Assembly: GCA_040757695.1 (NCBI GenBank)
Contig: JBFLWK010000007.1
Coordinates: 1 to 64,000, forward strand
DNA: 64,000 nucleotides
Reading direction: 5' to 3'
From: Elusimicrobiota bacterium
GTDB taxonomy: Bacteria; Elusimicrobiota; UBA8919
The notes under the pieces were generated by a model. The model searched no databases. It saw only the letters and a list, made by a program, of their open reading frames with translations, and was not told where the DNA came from. Of this stretch, positions 15,451 through 24,776 are shown piece after piece (position 1 is the first letter of the stretch; each line of letters begins with the position of its first letter). Made by a program: the position numbers and the translations under genes.

Positions 15451-17760
15451 ATGGACGAAAAAAAATTGATAAAGTCATCAATGTTACTTGATGAAAAAGA
15501 AAAATATGCAGAACAGGACCTGCAAATAATGGACCGACTTTTTATTGCCTATCGGGCAATCGTTATACTATTGTTTAATTTTGCGCAGTCAGGTCATCCT
15601 GGCGGCTCTATTTCAGTCGGCAGGATTCTCTTGAATCTTATCTTTAATAAAAATACAAAAATGGATATTACAAACTTGAATAGACCTGATTCTGATATTA
15701 TCGGCATGGCAGCAGGACATAAAGCACTCGGGTTGTATTCGTTTCTTGGGCTTTTATTTGAACTTGTAAAACTTAAAGATGAAAAACTTTACAATTCTAT
15801 TGAACATAAATTACGGTTTGAAGATTTGCTCGGATTCCGAAAAAATCCAGCAACTGTGTTGCCATTGCTGAAAAAATTTAGCTCTAAACGGCTTGATGGT
15901 CATCCAACACCTGAAACACCGGGCGTTATGCTCGCAACAGGCGCATCCGGTGTTGGCTTCGGTGGCTTCGGTGGTTATGCATTTGCAAAAAAAGAATACT
16001 ACGAGAATCCGCCAATAATAAATATCGTAGAAGGTGAAGGTGGAATGACACCGGGCAGAGTACACGAAAATCTGGCACATTTCTGGTCGGCTAATATCTG
16101 GAATCTGATTATCCATGTGGATTGGAACAATACCAGTATTGATGCGGATAATGTCTGTACCGACGAGCATAACAAAGGGCAGTATGTTAATTGGACACCT
16201 TACGAACTCGGGCTTCTACACGGGCATAATGTCGTGTATGTGGAAAACGGTAAGGATAATAATCAAATAAAAGTTTCACAGGATTATGCATTTAACAATT
16301 TTATCACTCAAAAAAATGCACCAAATATGCTTGTGTATCGCACTATAAAAGGCGAGGGCTATTGGGAAGGTAGAAAATCACACGGTGCCGGCTATAAACT
16401 GGATTCCGACGACTATTTCAATGCGCAAAAAATTTTTGAGACAACTTTTAATGTCCAATTCAGCAAAACACCGCAGCCGGCAACACCAGAAATAAAAGAA
16501 GAATATTTTTACAAGAATCTGTTGGTTGTTGAAACTGCACTTAGAGCCGACGATAAACTGCTTGAGTTTGGATTTAATAAACTGATTTCAAACAGGAATG
16601 CACTGAATAAAGAAAACCGCAAGCCTAAAAAAGATAGTGCCGCTATTTCCGTTTTGTTTGAAAATTCTGAGTCGCTTGATATAAAAAAACCACCTACAGA
16701 AATTTGGAATAAACCAGGCAGTTCTGTGACATTGCGGGAATCACTCGGTAGAACATTGAGTTATCTTAACCATATCACAAAAGGCAGCTTGTATGGTTTT
16801 GCCGCAGACCTTGTTGGCTCAACAAGTTTGAACCTGATGAGCGATGGTTTCCCTGAGGGGTTTATTTCCTGTGAGAAACCACTTGCCAAAATTATTCCAA
16901 CCGGTATCTGTGAAGACGGCGGTTCTGGTTTGATGTCAGGCATTTCTGCAACCGGGCATTATATCGGCGTAGGCAGTTCATATGCTACATTTATCAGCCC
17001 GATGGGATTCACTGCTGCACGGCTTTTCTGTATCGCATATCAGTCCAAACATGGTGAAAACATAGCACCGGTGATTTTGGTTAATGCACACGCAGGACTA
17101 AAAACAGGCGAAGATGGTCCCACACATGCGTGCCCGCAAACGCTTTCATTCTGGAAAAGTTTTAATAAACTTAAATGGAAAATAATTACACTTACACCTT
17201 GGGATGCAAACGAAATATGGCCGCTTGTCCTTACATCATTAAGACAAAAACCTGCTGTGATTGTCCCATTTGTTTCACGACCAAGTGAAACAGTAATTGA
17301 TAGAAAAAAGTATGGTTTTGCCGATGTATCAGAAACTGTTAATGGAATATACTCTATCCGTCGGGCAAAAAAATCAAAAGCAACTATCCTGTATCAAGGC
17401 GCCGAAGTTGGGATTGAACTGCCTAATGTCGTTGAGATTTTAGACAGAGAAAAAATAGATGTGAATATTTTATATATCTCAAGCACGGAATTGTTTTCAT
17501 ATCTGTCGAAAAAAAAGCAAGATGAGATTTTACCGATAGAATTCAAGCAAAACGCAATGGCAGTAACAGGTTTTACAATAGATACGATGTACGAACATCT
17601 GCTGTCCGAAAAAGGGCGTGAGTTTTCGTTGCATCCATTCAAGAAAGGAATCTTTTTGGGCTCAGGTCCCGGCGGTGAAGTGCTGAAACAAGCAGGTTTG
17701 GATGTCAAGAGTCAGATTCAGGCAATAAAAAAATTTGTTATAGAATTAAAAAAAGAATAA
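15451..17760 (+). CDS. Transketolase-superfamily enzyme, divergent
   Basis: 769 residues from the ATG at 15451, preceded by GGGGGAAG; an upstream in-frame start at 15400 would translate repeat sequence. Thiamine diphosphate binding is indicated by the GHPGG motif (SGHPGGSISVG), an EGEGGMTPGRVHE segment in place of the usual GDG motif, and a central domain with GEDGPTHACPQTL close to the transketolase GEDGPTHQP motif. All three transketolase domains are represented, but identity to common TktA looks low. Likely acts on pentose phosphates, consistent with the nucleoside salvage genes downstream. Related ThDP enzymes such as dihydroxyacetone synthase-like proteins are alternatives. Confidence 0.75.
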   Translation: MDEKKLIKSSMLLDEKEKYAEQDLQIMDRLFIAYRAIVILLFNFAQSGHPGGSISVGRILLNLIFNKNTKMDITNLNRPDSDIIGMAAGHKALGLYSFLGLLFELVKLKDEKLYNSIEHKLRFEDLLGFRKNPATVLPLLKKFSSKRLDGHPTPETPGVMLATGASGVGFGGFGGYAFAKKEYYENPPIINIVEGEGGMTPGRVHENLAHFWSANIWNLIIHVDWNNTSIDADNVCTDEHNKGQYVNWTPYELGLLHGHNVVYVENGKDNNQIKVSQDYAFNNFITQKNAPNMLVYRTIKGEGYWEGRKSHGAGYKLDSDDYFNAQKIFETTFNVQFSKTPQPATPEIKEEYFYKNLLVVETALRADDKLLEFGFNKLISNRNALNKENRKPKKDSAAISVLFENSESLDIKKPPTEIWNKPGSSVTLRESLGRTLSYLNHITKGSLYGFAADLVGSTSLNLMSDGFPEGFISCEKPLAKIIPTGICEDGGSGLMSGISATGHYIGVGSSYATFISPMGFTAARLFCIAYQSKHGENIAPVILVNAHAGLKTGEDGPTHACPQTLSFWKSFNKLKWKIITLTPWDANEIWPLVLTSLRQKPAVIVPFVSRPSETVIDRKKYGFADVSETVNGIYSIRRAKKSKATILYQGAEVGIELPNVVEILDREKIDVNILYISSTELFSYLSKKKQDEILPIEFKQNAMAVTGFTIDTMYEHLLSEKGREFSLHPFKKGIFLGSGPGGEVLKQAGLDVKSQIQAIKKFVIELKKE

Positions 17761-17763
17761 GGA

Positions 17764-17814
17764 CAGTGATTGATTTTTACTTAATCGCTTAATTACATAA
17801 TCACTTAATCACTG
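17764..17814. repeat. CAGTGAT / ATCACTG inverted repeat
   Basis: CAGTGATTGATT pairs with AATCACTG through TTAATCGCTTAATTA words. It ends eight bases before the ATG of the adenine deaminase gene, leaving no Shine-Dalgarno. A longer relative is at 57353-57455. Confidence 0.8.
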
Positions 17815-17822
17815 ATGTTATT

Positions 17823-19529
17823 ATGGATATCAGAGAAATTATTAAAGCGGCAAATGGCGAAATAGTGGTTGACCTGTTGTTAAAAAATGGTAAATTGGTG
17901 AATGTCTTTTCAGGCGAAGTTTATCCTGAAAATGTGGCAATCCATAAAGGTTTTATCGTCGGGTTCGGAAATTACAAGGCAAAAAAAGTACTGAATATCA
18001 ATGGCAGATATATCTCGCCAGGTTTTATAGACGGGCATGTCCATATTGAATCATCAATGATGTCCGTTTCAGAGTTTGCAAGAGCAGTTGTGCCTAAAGG
18101 TGTAACATCCGTTATTACTGATGCACACGAGATTGCAAATGTTTTAGGGATTGATGGTATAAAATATATGCTGGAGTCGTCAAAAAACCAGCCACTGAAT
18201 GTCTTCTTTATGCTGCCATCCTGTGTGCCTGCAACGAATATGGAAACAGCAGGTGCGAAACTGACCGGTTTTGATTTGTATCCGTTTCTGACTGAAAAAT
18301 GGGTTGTTGGAATTGGTGAGGTGATGAATTATCCAGGGCTTGTAGGTATTGATGAAAACCTTATTGATAAAATAAAAATTGCAAGAGGAAAAAGAATTGA
18401 TGGCCATTCACCGGGGCTTTCAGGTAAACCACTATCTGCATATATTTCTGCAGGCATCGCTTCTGACCACGAATCAACAACCTATAAAGAGGCAAAAGAA
18501 AAACTGGATAAAGGTATGTATGTGATGATAAGAGAAGGCACTTCAGAACGAAACCTTAAGGAATTAATTCCACTCGTGAATGAAAAAAATTATTCTCGGT
18601 TCTTTTTTGTTACCGACGATAGACATCCGCCAGATTTGGTGAACGAAGGCTCTATTGATTTCGTAATAAGAAAAGCAGTCTCACTCGGGCTTGACGGTGT
18701 TGTAGCAATCAAGATGGCAACATTGAATACTGCGGAGTATTTTCATTTATCAAGAATCGGTGCGGTTGCGCCGGGTTATCAGGCGGATATTGTGATTTTA
18801 GATAACCTGAAAAATATCAAGCCGAAAATGGTTTTTAGGCGTGGTGAGTTGGTAGCGGTTGACGGCAAGTATGTCGGCAAAAAGGTCAAACTTGCTGATG
18901 TGTCGCTTCGTAGTTCAATAAATGTCAAATGGCTTGCTGAAACTGATTTCAGAATCCCGGCAGTTAAAAAAAATGTCAGAGTAATAGAAATTGTGCCATA
19001 CCAGATTATCACGAAAAACAAAATTTATCCTGTGGGTATAAAAAATAAACTTGCGGTTTCTGATACAAAAAAAGATGTTTTGAAGTTGGTTGTTGTAGAA
19101 CGGCATCTTGCATCAGGAAATATCGGCAAGGGTTTTGTAAAGGGTTTTGGTTTAAAAAAAGGTGCGATTGCTTCATCGGTAGCGCATGATTCGCACAATG
19201 TAATCTGCGTCGGTGTTAACGATAAATCCATATTTACCGCCTGTGTAGAAATAGTAAAAATGGGTGGTGGATTATGTATCGCTGATAGCGAAAAAATTCT
19301 AGGTAAACTGCCGCTTCCAATTGCAGGGCTTATGACAGACAAACCACTTGAAACGGTTGTAAAAGAACTTGAAAAACTTGTTATAGTTTCCCAAAAACTT
19401 GGCTGTGTTCTGGACGACCCGTTTATGACGCTTTCGTTTCTTGCACTGCCTGTAATTCCAGAATTAAAACTGACCGACAGAGGTCTCGTGGATGTTAATA
19501 AAATGAAAATAGTAGGACTATTTGTATGA
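17823..19529 (+). CDS. ade: Adenine deaminase
   Basis: 568-residue amidohydrolase converting adenine to hypoxanthine and ammonia. The metal-binding HVHIESSMM motif (GHVHIESSMMS), DAHEIANVLG, the carboxylated or bridging residue region GIGEVMNYPG, DGHSPG, and the late-domain VAHDSHNVICVG segment are all as in bacterial Ade. Length fits the family. It supplies hypoxanthine to purine salvage next to phosphopentomutase and purine nucleoside phosphorylase. The stop overlaps the next start (ATGA). Confidence 0.93.
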   Translation: MDIREIIKAANGEIVVDLLLKNGKLVNVFSGEVYPENVAIHKGFIVGFGNYKAKKVLNINGRYISPGFIDGHVHIESSMMSVSEFARAVVPKGVTSVITDAHEIANVLGIDGIKYMLESSKNQPLNVFFMLPSCVPATNMETAGAKLTGFDLYPFLTEKWVVGIGEVMNYPGLVGIDENLIDKIKIARGKRIDGHSPGLSGKPLSAYISAGIASDHESTTYKEAKEKLDKGMYVMIREGTSERNLKELIPLVNEKNYSRFFFVTDDRHPPDLVNEGSIDFVIRKAVSLGLDGVVAIKMATLNTAEYFHLSRIGAVAPGYQADIVILDNLKNIKPKMVFRRGELVAVDGKYVGKKVKLADVSLRSSINVKWLAETDFRIPAVKKNVRVIEIVPYQIITKNKIYPVGIKNKLAVSDTKKDVLKLVVVERHLASGNIGKGFVKGFGLKKGAIASSVAHDSHNVICVGVNDKSIFTACVEIVKMGGGLCIADSEKILGKLPLPIAGLMTDKPLETVVKELEKLVIVSQKLGCVLDDPFMTLSFLALPVIPELKLTDRGLVDVNKMKIVGLFV

Positions 19530-20488
19530 AAAATAAAAAAAGCAAAAAACAAAAATATTTAATAAAAGAGAATACTGTTACTTACTCCGCTAAAAATAAA
19601 TCAATAAATAATTTTATAAATCAGGTTATTGAAAGTGATTGTATTGAGTTAATGAAGAATATTCCAGGCCAAAGTGTTGATTTAACTTTTTTAGATCCGC
19701 CTTTCAATCAAGATAAAGAATATAATTCATGGAATGATAATTTGCCAGAACAGGAATACTGGCAGATTATGGAACAGGTTTGCAAAAATATTTATAAAAT
19801 AACTTCTAATGGTGGAGCAATTTATTTTATGCAAAGAGAAAAAAACACAGAATATATTTTGCAGTGCCTGCGTAAAGCAGAATGGGTTTTACAAAATCTT
19901 ATTATTTGGAAGAAAAAAAGTTCAGCAGTTCCATGTTTAAACAAATTTGGCAAACATTATCAGATTATAGCATTTGCAACGAAAGGAAAAAAACCTCGAG
20001 TATTCAATCGTCTCAGAATTAATCCACCCTTACCGCCAGTTTATAAATATGAGCGTGAAAACGGTATGTATATTACAGATATATGGGACGATATTCGCGA
20101 GTTGACATCTGGATATTTTGCAGGTGATGAGGCAATTAGAAAAGAAAATGGAGAAAGATTCCATAAACAGCAATCACCAGTTGCACTTTTGTTAAGAATA
20201 ATTCTATCTTCCACAAAAATTGGAGATATCGTATTAGACCCATTTGCAGGCACAGGAACAACACTCATCGTTGCTAAACAACTTGGAAGAAAATATATTG
20301 GGATTGAGATTGATTCAGAAAATATAAGGTGTATTAATAATCGTTTAGAACATATCAGCAGAGAAGACAGTGTAATACGATTTTATAAGGACTATATTTA
20401 TACTAAAAATCTGAAAACGGTATGGGATGTTGATTTTGCTCCCATCGTCGGTAAAAAAGAAAAAGTATTAGAATTGTTCAGAGAATAA
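19526..20488 (+). CDS. DNA adenine/cytosine-N4 methyltransferase, type II, beta-like order
   Basis: 320 residues. Catalytic motif IV is DPPF at residues 57-60 (LDPPFNQ) and precedes the AdoMet-binding motif I (LDPFAGTGTTLIVAKQLGRK), the order of the beta class of amino-methyltransferases. DPPF is used by both N6-adenine and N4-cytosine enzymes, so the modified base is not settled. The following gene is a probable endonuclease, making a type II restriction-modification pair. Lower GC than its neighbours suggests transfer, yet its start overlaps ade by four bases. Confidence 0.88.
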   Translation: MKNKKSKKQKYLIKENTVTYSAKNKSINNFINQVIESDCIELMKNIPGQSVDLTFLDPPFNQDKEYNSWNDNLPEQEYWQIMEQVCKNIYKITSNGGAIYFMQREKNTEYILQCLRKAEWVLQNLIIWKKKSSAVPCLNKFGKHYQIIAFATKGKKPRVFNRLRINPPLPPVYKYERENGMYITDIWDDIRELTSGYFAGDEAIRKENGERFHKQQSPVALLLRIILSSTKIGDIVLDPFAGTGTTLIVAKQLGRKYIGIEIDSENIRCINNRLEHISREDSVIRFYKDYIYTKNLKTVWDVDFAPIVGKKEKVLELFRE

Positions 20489-21318
20489 TGTATTCCATTT
20501 ATCATTTCTTTTATTCGTTGGTTCAGCAAAAACATCTTTTAAAAAAGGTCAAAAGATTGGATAAATTTCCATTTGATAAAAATCTACTGTCTTGTAGAAA
20601 TGATGGAATTTTTCCTGATATGGCGATTCGGCTCAACAAAGATAAAAAAATATTTACAGGCGGTGAATTGATAGAATTAAAAGATAGCGATTCTTATACT
20701 GTTTCATCTTTCAATTCAACTATACCTTCCCGGAGTAAAAATATTGAGGAGATTATTATTGGAGAGAATAGCATAATTAAACAACAGATGGAAAAGGTAG
20801 GTAATGATATTTTCTTATTGCCTGTAAGAGATGTATATTATCTTGTCAGGGGAAGGAAAGAAAGTTATGTAAAAATTTGCCTCGTTTATGGTAGTTTTTT
20901 TGAGACGATTAGTATAGAAAATCTGATAAGCCAGTCATTTTCACAGGTTTTAGAAGAGCGATTAAAGGAAAGTGGTAAAAAAATTTCAGAAGAGTTTAAG
21001 CAAACTCTCTTAACCATTTTTTCTCAACAACAAAATTTCAGTAAAGTTAGAAATGTAGAAAAAGCATCTGTGAAACTTCGTTTCCGGATAATGACTGAAA
21101 TTAAAGCCGAAGGGAACATTTTGAATCCCAAAAAGTACCAAGAAATTAAAGATGACACTTTGAATTTTGTTTTGCCTTGCCATACTGATGAAGAAGAAAA
21201 AAATATCTTAAGAAAAACAGAAATAGTATCTGGTAAATCAGGATTAGAAAAATTCAGTATTTTCAAAATCAAACATCATTTCAACGGTTATTTTCTTGTA
21301 TTACAAATACCATTATGA
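20488..21318 (+). CDS. Probable type II restriction endonuclease
   Basis: 276 residues, overlapping the methyltransferase stop (TAATG) and the next gene (ATGA). A PD-(D/E)xK-like core is suggested by CRNDGIFPDMAIR followed by GGELIELKDSDSY and SSFNSTIPSR. These segments remind me of the HindVP family (cleaves GRCGYC), but this is an impression, not a verified match. Very AT-rich coding. The strongest evidence for an endonuclease is the position next to a solitary type II methyltransferase. Confidence 0.65.
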   Translation: MYSIYHFFYSLVQQKHLLKKVKRLDKFPFDKNLLSCRNDGIFPDMAIRLNKDKKIFTGGELIELKDSDSYTVSSFNSTIPSRSKNIEEIIIGENSIIKQQMEKVGNDIFLLPVRDVYYLVRGRKESYVKICLVYGSFFETISIENLISQSFSQVLEERLKESGKKISEEFKQTLLTIFSQQQNFSKVRNVEKASVKLRFRIMTEIKAEGNILNPKKYQEIKDDTLNFVLPCHTDEEEKNILRKTEIVSGKSGLEKFSIFKIKHHFNGYFLVLQIPL

Positions 21319-22538
21319 AAATTATTTTAATTGTTTTGGATTCTGTCGGAGTTGGAGCATTGCCAGATGCAGAAAAATATAATGATGTTGGAACAGACAC
21401 ACTTGGTAATATCGCAAAATCAGTGAAAGATTTCAATCTCCCAAATCTTGCAAAACTTGGTCTTTACCATCTCGTATCCTCGTCCCTCGTCCCTCGTCCC
21501 TCGTCCCTCGGTGGTTGTTACGGCGAAATGGCTGAGGCTTCTAATGCTAAAGACACAATTATTGGACATTGGGAGATAGCAGGAATAATTACAGAAAAAC
21601 CGCTTCCGACTTATCCTGATGGATTCCCTAAGGAATTGATTGCCGAATATGAAAAAAAAATCGGGACGAAAACGCTCGGAAATTATGCATCTTCTGGGAC
21701 TGAAATAATAAAACAACTTGGCAAACAACATTACAAAACCGGTTATCCGATTGTCTATACTTCTGCTGACAGTGTTTTTCAAGTTGCCGCACACGAGGAT
21801 GAAAAAATTTTCGGCTTGAATCGGCTTTATGAAATTTGTGAAATCGCCAGAAAGATGCTCGTTGCACCGCATAATATCGGCAGAGTAATCGCAAGACCAT
21901 TTATTGGGACTCCTGGAAATTTCAAGCGAACTTCAAATAGGCACGATTATGCAATTGACCCGCCTGAAGAGACATTGCTTGATAAATTAAAAAATTCCGG
22001 TGTAGAAGTAATAAGCATCGGAAAGATTTCCGATATTTTTAACGGTCACGGGATTACAAAAGCGATTCATACTGAAAACAACAAAGATGGTATGCAAAAA
22101 ACACTTGAAGCAGTTCATAAGTTCTCAAGTTCTCAAGTTCTTAAGTTAACACAAGAACATAAGAACATAAGAACACAAGAACGCCTTTTAGTTTTTACAA
22201 ATCTCGTTGATTTTGATATGCTATGGGGCCACCGTCGGGATGTTGTGGCGTATTACAACGGACTTAAAGAGTTTGATGAGTTCTTACCGAACATATGTTC
22301 GGTAATGGCTGATGACGATATTTTATTCATTACTGCTGACCATGGCTGCGACCCGACGCATAAAATACACACTGACCATACACGAGAATATGTGCCACTT
22401 CTCGTATTCGGCAAAAGACTGAAAAACAATGTCAATCTCGGTATCAGAAAAACATTCGCAGATTTAGGCCAGACAATTGCAGAATTATTTGATATAAAAC
22501 TTAAGCGTGGAACAAGTTTCTTAAAAGAAATTAAATGA
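21315..22538 (+). CDS. deoB: Phosphopentomutase with in-frame repeat insertions
   Basis: 407 residues of the alkaline-phosphatase-like superfamily, interconverting (deoxy)ribose 1- and 5-phosphates. Metal and catalytic segments are visible: ILIVLDSVGVGALPDA near the N-terminus, DTIIGHWEI with the phosphorylated threonine region, FTNLVDFDMLWGHRRD, and TADHGCDPTH. Its product feeds the DeoC aldolase. Two low-complexity insertions sit in variable loops: a CGTCCCT heptamer run at 21473-21512 coding Ser/Pro/Leu residues, and a self-complementary GTTCTCAA / AAGAACA array at 22121-22182. A 22-bp palindrome is at 22284-22305. Reading frame is intact, so the enzyme is probably functional. Confidence 0.92.
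   Translation: MKIILIVLDSVGVGALPDAEKYNDVGTDTLGNIAKSVKDFNLPNLAKLGLYHLVSSSLVPRPSSLGGCYGEMAEASNAKDTIIGHWEIAGIITEKPLPTYPDGFPKELIAEYEKKIGTKTLGNYASSGTEIIKQLGKQHYKTGYPIVYTSADSVFQVAAHEDEKIFGLNRLYEICEIARKMLVAPHNIGRVIARPFIGTPGNFKRTSNRHDYAIDPPEETLLDKLKNSGVEVISIGKISDIFNGHGITKAIHTENNKDGMQKTLEAVHKFSSSQVLKLTQEHKNIRTQERLLVFTNLVDFDMLWGHRRDVVAYYNGLKEFDEFLPNICSVMADDDILFITADHGCDPTHKIHTDHTREYVPLLVFGKRLKNNVNLGIRKTFADLGQTIAELFDIKLKRGTSFLKEIK
21473..21512 (+). repeat. CGTCCCT heptamer tandem repeat inside deoB
   Basis: Four consecutive TCGTCCC units with degenerate edges. Translates to SSLVPRPSSLG where typical DeoB proteins have a short loop before the conserved KMAE-like segment. Confidence 0.85.
22121..22182. 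repeat. GTTCTCAA / AAGAACA inverted array inside deoB
   Basis: GTTCTCAAGTTCTCAAGTTC is followed, after AAGTTAACAC, by three AAGAACAT-like words on the complementary sense, so the coding strand can form a long hairpin. It encodes roughly twenty residues between the NKDGM and FTNLVDFDM segments of DeoB. Confidence 0.85.
22284..22305. repeat. Perfect 22-bp palindrome inside deoB
   Basis: Core CCGAACATATGTTCGG extended by TTA and TAA on the two sides. In frame, coding around LPNICSVM. Related to the palindrome at 925-940. Confidence 0.8.
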
Positions 22539-22876
22539 TAATTTTTGAAGTTAAATCAATAACTGGAAAAACAATAAGACTTACAGCGATTCAATGGGTT
22601 CATATTAGAAAAAGACATCCCGAGATGGATAATCAATTATCAAAACTAACCATAACAATACAACAACCGGATTTGATATACTACTGTCCTGAGGAAGACA
22701 ATGTGCATTACTACAAACATTTTAAGGAAACTCCTGTGAGTGAAAAATACTTACTTTTGATTGCCCAACATACTAATGGCGATGGCTTTGTTATTACTGC
22801 GTTTTTTGTTAAAAAAATTAGGAAAGAAAAAAAGGAGGTTGTCTATGGAGAAAAAAATCTCAATAAGTTACGATAA
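22535..22876 (+). CDS. PBECR-like small nuclease toxin candidate
   Basis: 113 residues. The segment WVHIRKRHPEM, then TIQQPDLIYY, YYKHF, YLLLIAQ and GFVITAFFVKKI reproduces the layout of the phage-Barnase-EndoU-ColicinE5/D-RelE-like nuclease (PBECR) domains, small RNase-like toxins. The start overlaps the deoB stop (ATGA). The following DUF2283 gene begins inside its 3' end, as antitoxins commonly do. Family assignment is by pattern only. Confidence 0.6.
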   Translation: MIIFEVKSITGKTIRLTAIQWVHIRKRHPEMDNQLSKLTITIQQPDLIYYCPEEDNVHYYKHFKETPVSEKYLLLIAQHTNGDGFVITAFFVKKIRKEKKEVVYGEKNLNKLR

Positions 22877-23060
22877 GATGGCAGATGTAATGTATTTGAG
22901 TTTCGGTTTGCCGCAGAAAGCTGTTGGGGAAGAGATTGAAGATGGAATTTTCGCAAGATATGACTCTGTAACCGAAGAGCTGATAGGATTGACGGTGCTG
23001 AATTTTTCAAAGAAATTTGATATAGAACCAAAAGAAGTAGCAGTGCCTTTATATAAGTAA
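22845..23060 (+). CDS. DUF2283 small protein, possible antitoxin
   Basis: 71 residues from the ATG at 22845, chosen because AGGAGG lies just upstream; longer in-frame starts would translate the previous gene in another frame. The pattern ISYDKMADVMYLSF, then EEIEDGIFARYD and GLTVLNFSKK is that of DUF2283. Overlaps the candidate toxin by 32 bases, which supports a two-gene module. Confidence 0.8.
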   Translation: MEKKISISYDKMADVMYLSFGLPQKAVGEEIEDGIFARYDSVTEELIGLTVLNFSKKFDIEPKEVAVPLYK

Positions 23061-23086
23061 AAAGTTTTAAAAAGGAGATATCATAA

Positions 23087-24118
23087 ATGGATACGACACT
23101 TTTAATTGGTATTTTGGTTGTAGTGCTGGCGTTGGTATTTGATTTTTCCAACGGGTTCAATGACTCCGCAAATATTGTTGCAACTGTTATCGGAACAAGA
23201 GCGCTTACACCGGCAAAAGCGATTTTTTTCGCGAGTATTTTTGAGTTTATCGGCGCATATTTTTTAGGAACTGCAGTTGCTAAAACAATCGGGAAAGGTA
23301 TTATAGACCCGACGATAATTACCGGCGATAAATATGGAATAGTGATAATTTTTGCTACTGTTATATCTGCTGCAGGCTGGAATGTAATCTGCACGATTTT
23401 TGGATTCCCTATTTCCGCCTCGCATGCTTTAATCGGTGGATTTATTGGTGCCGGTATTGTTGCTGCAGGATTAGATATTGTCCAGTGGAATAATGTATTA
23501 ACGATATTTATTGTGCTTATAGCAGCACCGATAATGGGTCTTATTGGCGCATTTATTGTTACAAAATTGGCATATTTTTTGTCACGGTCCACAACACCTA
23601 AAATTAACAAACTTTACAAATATTTGCAAATCTGTTCTTCTATGTGTTTTGCATTATCTCATGGAACAAATGATGCTCAAAAGACAATGGGGATTATTAC
23701 CTTCTCACTTATTGTGCTTGGATTGTACAAACCGACAGGTGAAGTTTTTATACCTAAATGGGTTATAGTTGCTTGTGCTCTTGCGATTACACTTGGTATC
23801 GCGTTAGGCGGGAAAGCAGTTATACAAACCGTTGGGATGCATCTTTATAGAATTAGACCTATAAATGGATTTTGTGCTGAAGGTTCTGGGGCAGGTGTGA
23901 TTTATTTAGCAAGTATTTTCGGACTTCCTGTTTCAACTACACATATAATATCCGGCGCTGTTATGGGAACGGGTGCAGCAGAACGAGTCAAAGCGGTAAG
24001 ATGGGGTAGTTCGTTTGATATTTTTATTGTCTGGCTTGTTACTATGCCGGCAACCGCGTGTGTTTCAGCTGGTATTTATTTTCTGTTGATAAATGGGATT
24101 AAACTGTTAGGCTGGTAA
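23087..24118 (+). CDS. pit: PiT-family inorganic phosphate transporter
   Basis: 343-residue inner-membrane protein with about ten hydrophobic helices. Both PiT signature repeats are seen: FSNGFNDSANIVATVIGTRA near the N-terminus and ALSHGTNDAQKTMGII in the middle, plus the paired SASHALIGG and STTHIISGA segments. Imports phosphate with H+ or Na+. A strong AGGAG site precedes the ATG. The next gene is the usual partner DUF47, and the following phosphorylase consumes phosphate. Confidence 0.95.
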   Translation: MDTTLLIGILVVVLALVFDFSNGFNDSANIVATVIGTRALTPAKAIFFASIFEFIGAYFLGTAVAKTIGKGIIDPTIITGDKYGIVIIFATVISAAGWNVICTIFGFPISASHALIGGFIGAGIVAAGLDIVQWNNVLTIFIVLIAAPIMGLIGAFIVTKLAYFLSRSTTPKINKLYKYLQICSSMCFALSHGTNDAQKTMGIITFSLIVLGLYKPTGEVFIPKWVIVACALAITLGIALGGKAVIQTVGMHLYRIRPINGFCAEGSGAGVIYLASIFGLPVSTTHIISGAVMGTGAAERVKAVRWGSSFDIFIVWLVTMPATACVSAGIYFLLINGIKLLGW

Positions 24119-24143
24119 AAAAAATGAAAAGGAGGGATGTGTT

Positions 24144-24767
24144 ATGGGGAAGATGAATTTGGTAGAAAAACTTTTTCCCAAGCGAAAGGATTTCTATAAG
24201 ATGATGAATGAGCAGTTAGCAGAGGTAGAAAAAGGACTTGCTCTGTTTGAGGAGTTTATCAATAATCCGACGACAGAGAACGGGAAAAAGGTGAATGAAG
24301 CAGAAGAGAATGCGGATGAGGTCCGCAGAATCCTGGTAGATGAATTGAACCGTTCGTTTGTTACACCGATAGACCGCGAGGATATTTTTGCGTTATCTCG
24401 TGCAGTTGATGATATGATGGACTATGCGAAATCAACTGTTGAAGAGATGACGCTTTTTGAAATTCAGCCTGATACCTATATTAAAAAAATGGTTGAGGCG
24501 ATACATAGTGCAACAAAAGATATTGTCTGTGCGGTTAAACAGTTAAAAGAGCATCCAGGTGTATGTGCGGAGCATCTGGTTCGTGCAAGGAAGGCAGAAA
24601 ATTTTGTAGAGCATCGGTATCGGGAAGGCTTGGTAGAACTTTTTAAGACAAACGATGTAATAAATATTCTGAAAAAACGGGAAATCTACAGACATCTATC
24701 AAACGCAGCCGATCGCGCCGCCGAGGCTGCTGATGTTATTAATGATATTTTAGTAAAAATTACATAA
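24144..24767 (+). CDS. DUF47 PhoU-like regulator of Pit
   Basis: 207 residues, all-helical, with the DUF47/PhoU-like features EENADEVRRILVDELN, TPIDREDIFALSRAVDDMMD and HLSNAADRAAEAADVI. Family members sit next to pit genes and are thought to modulate phosphate uptake. AAAAGGAGGG upstream gives a clear start. Ends ten bases before the purine nucleoside phosphorylase. Confidence 0.93.
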   Translation: MGKMNLVEKLFPKRKDFYKMMNEQLAEVEKGLALFEEFINNPTTENGKKVNEAEENADEVRRILVDELNRSFVTPIDREDIFALSRAVDDMMDYAKSTVEEMTLFEIQPDTYIKKMVEAIHSATKDIVCAVKQLKEHPGVCAEHLVRARKAENFVEHRYREGLVELFKTNDVINILKKREIYRHLSNAADRAAEAADVINDILVKIT

Positions 24768-24776
24768 AGGGGTAAT

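Noticed and set aside
22121-22182. Possible terminator inside deoB
   Set aside because: The hairpin is inside an intact reading frame and lacks a T-run.
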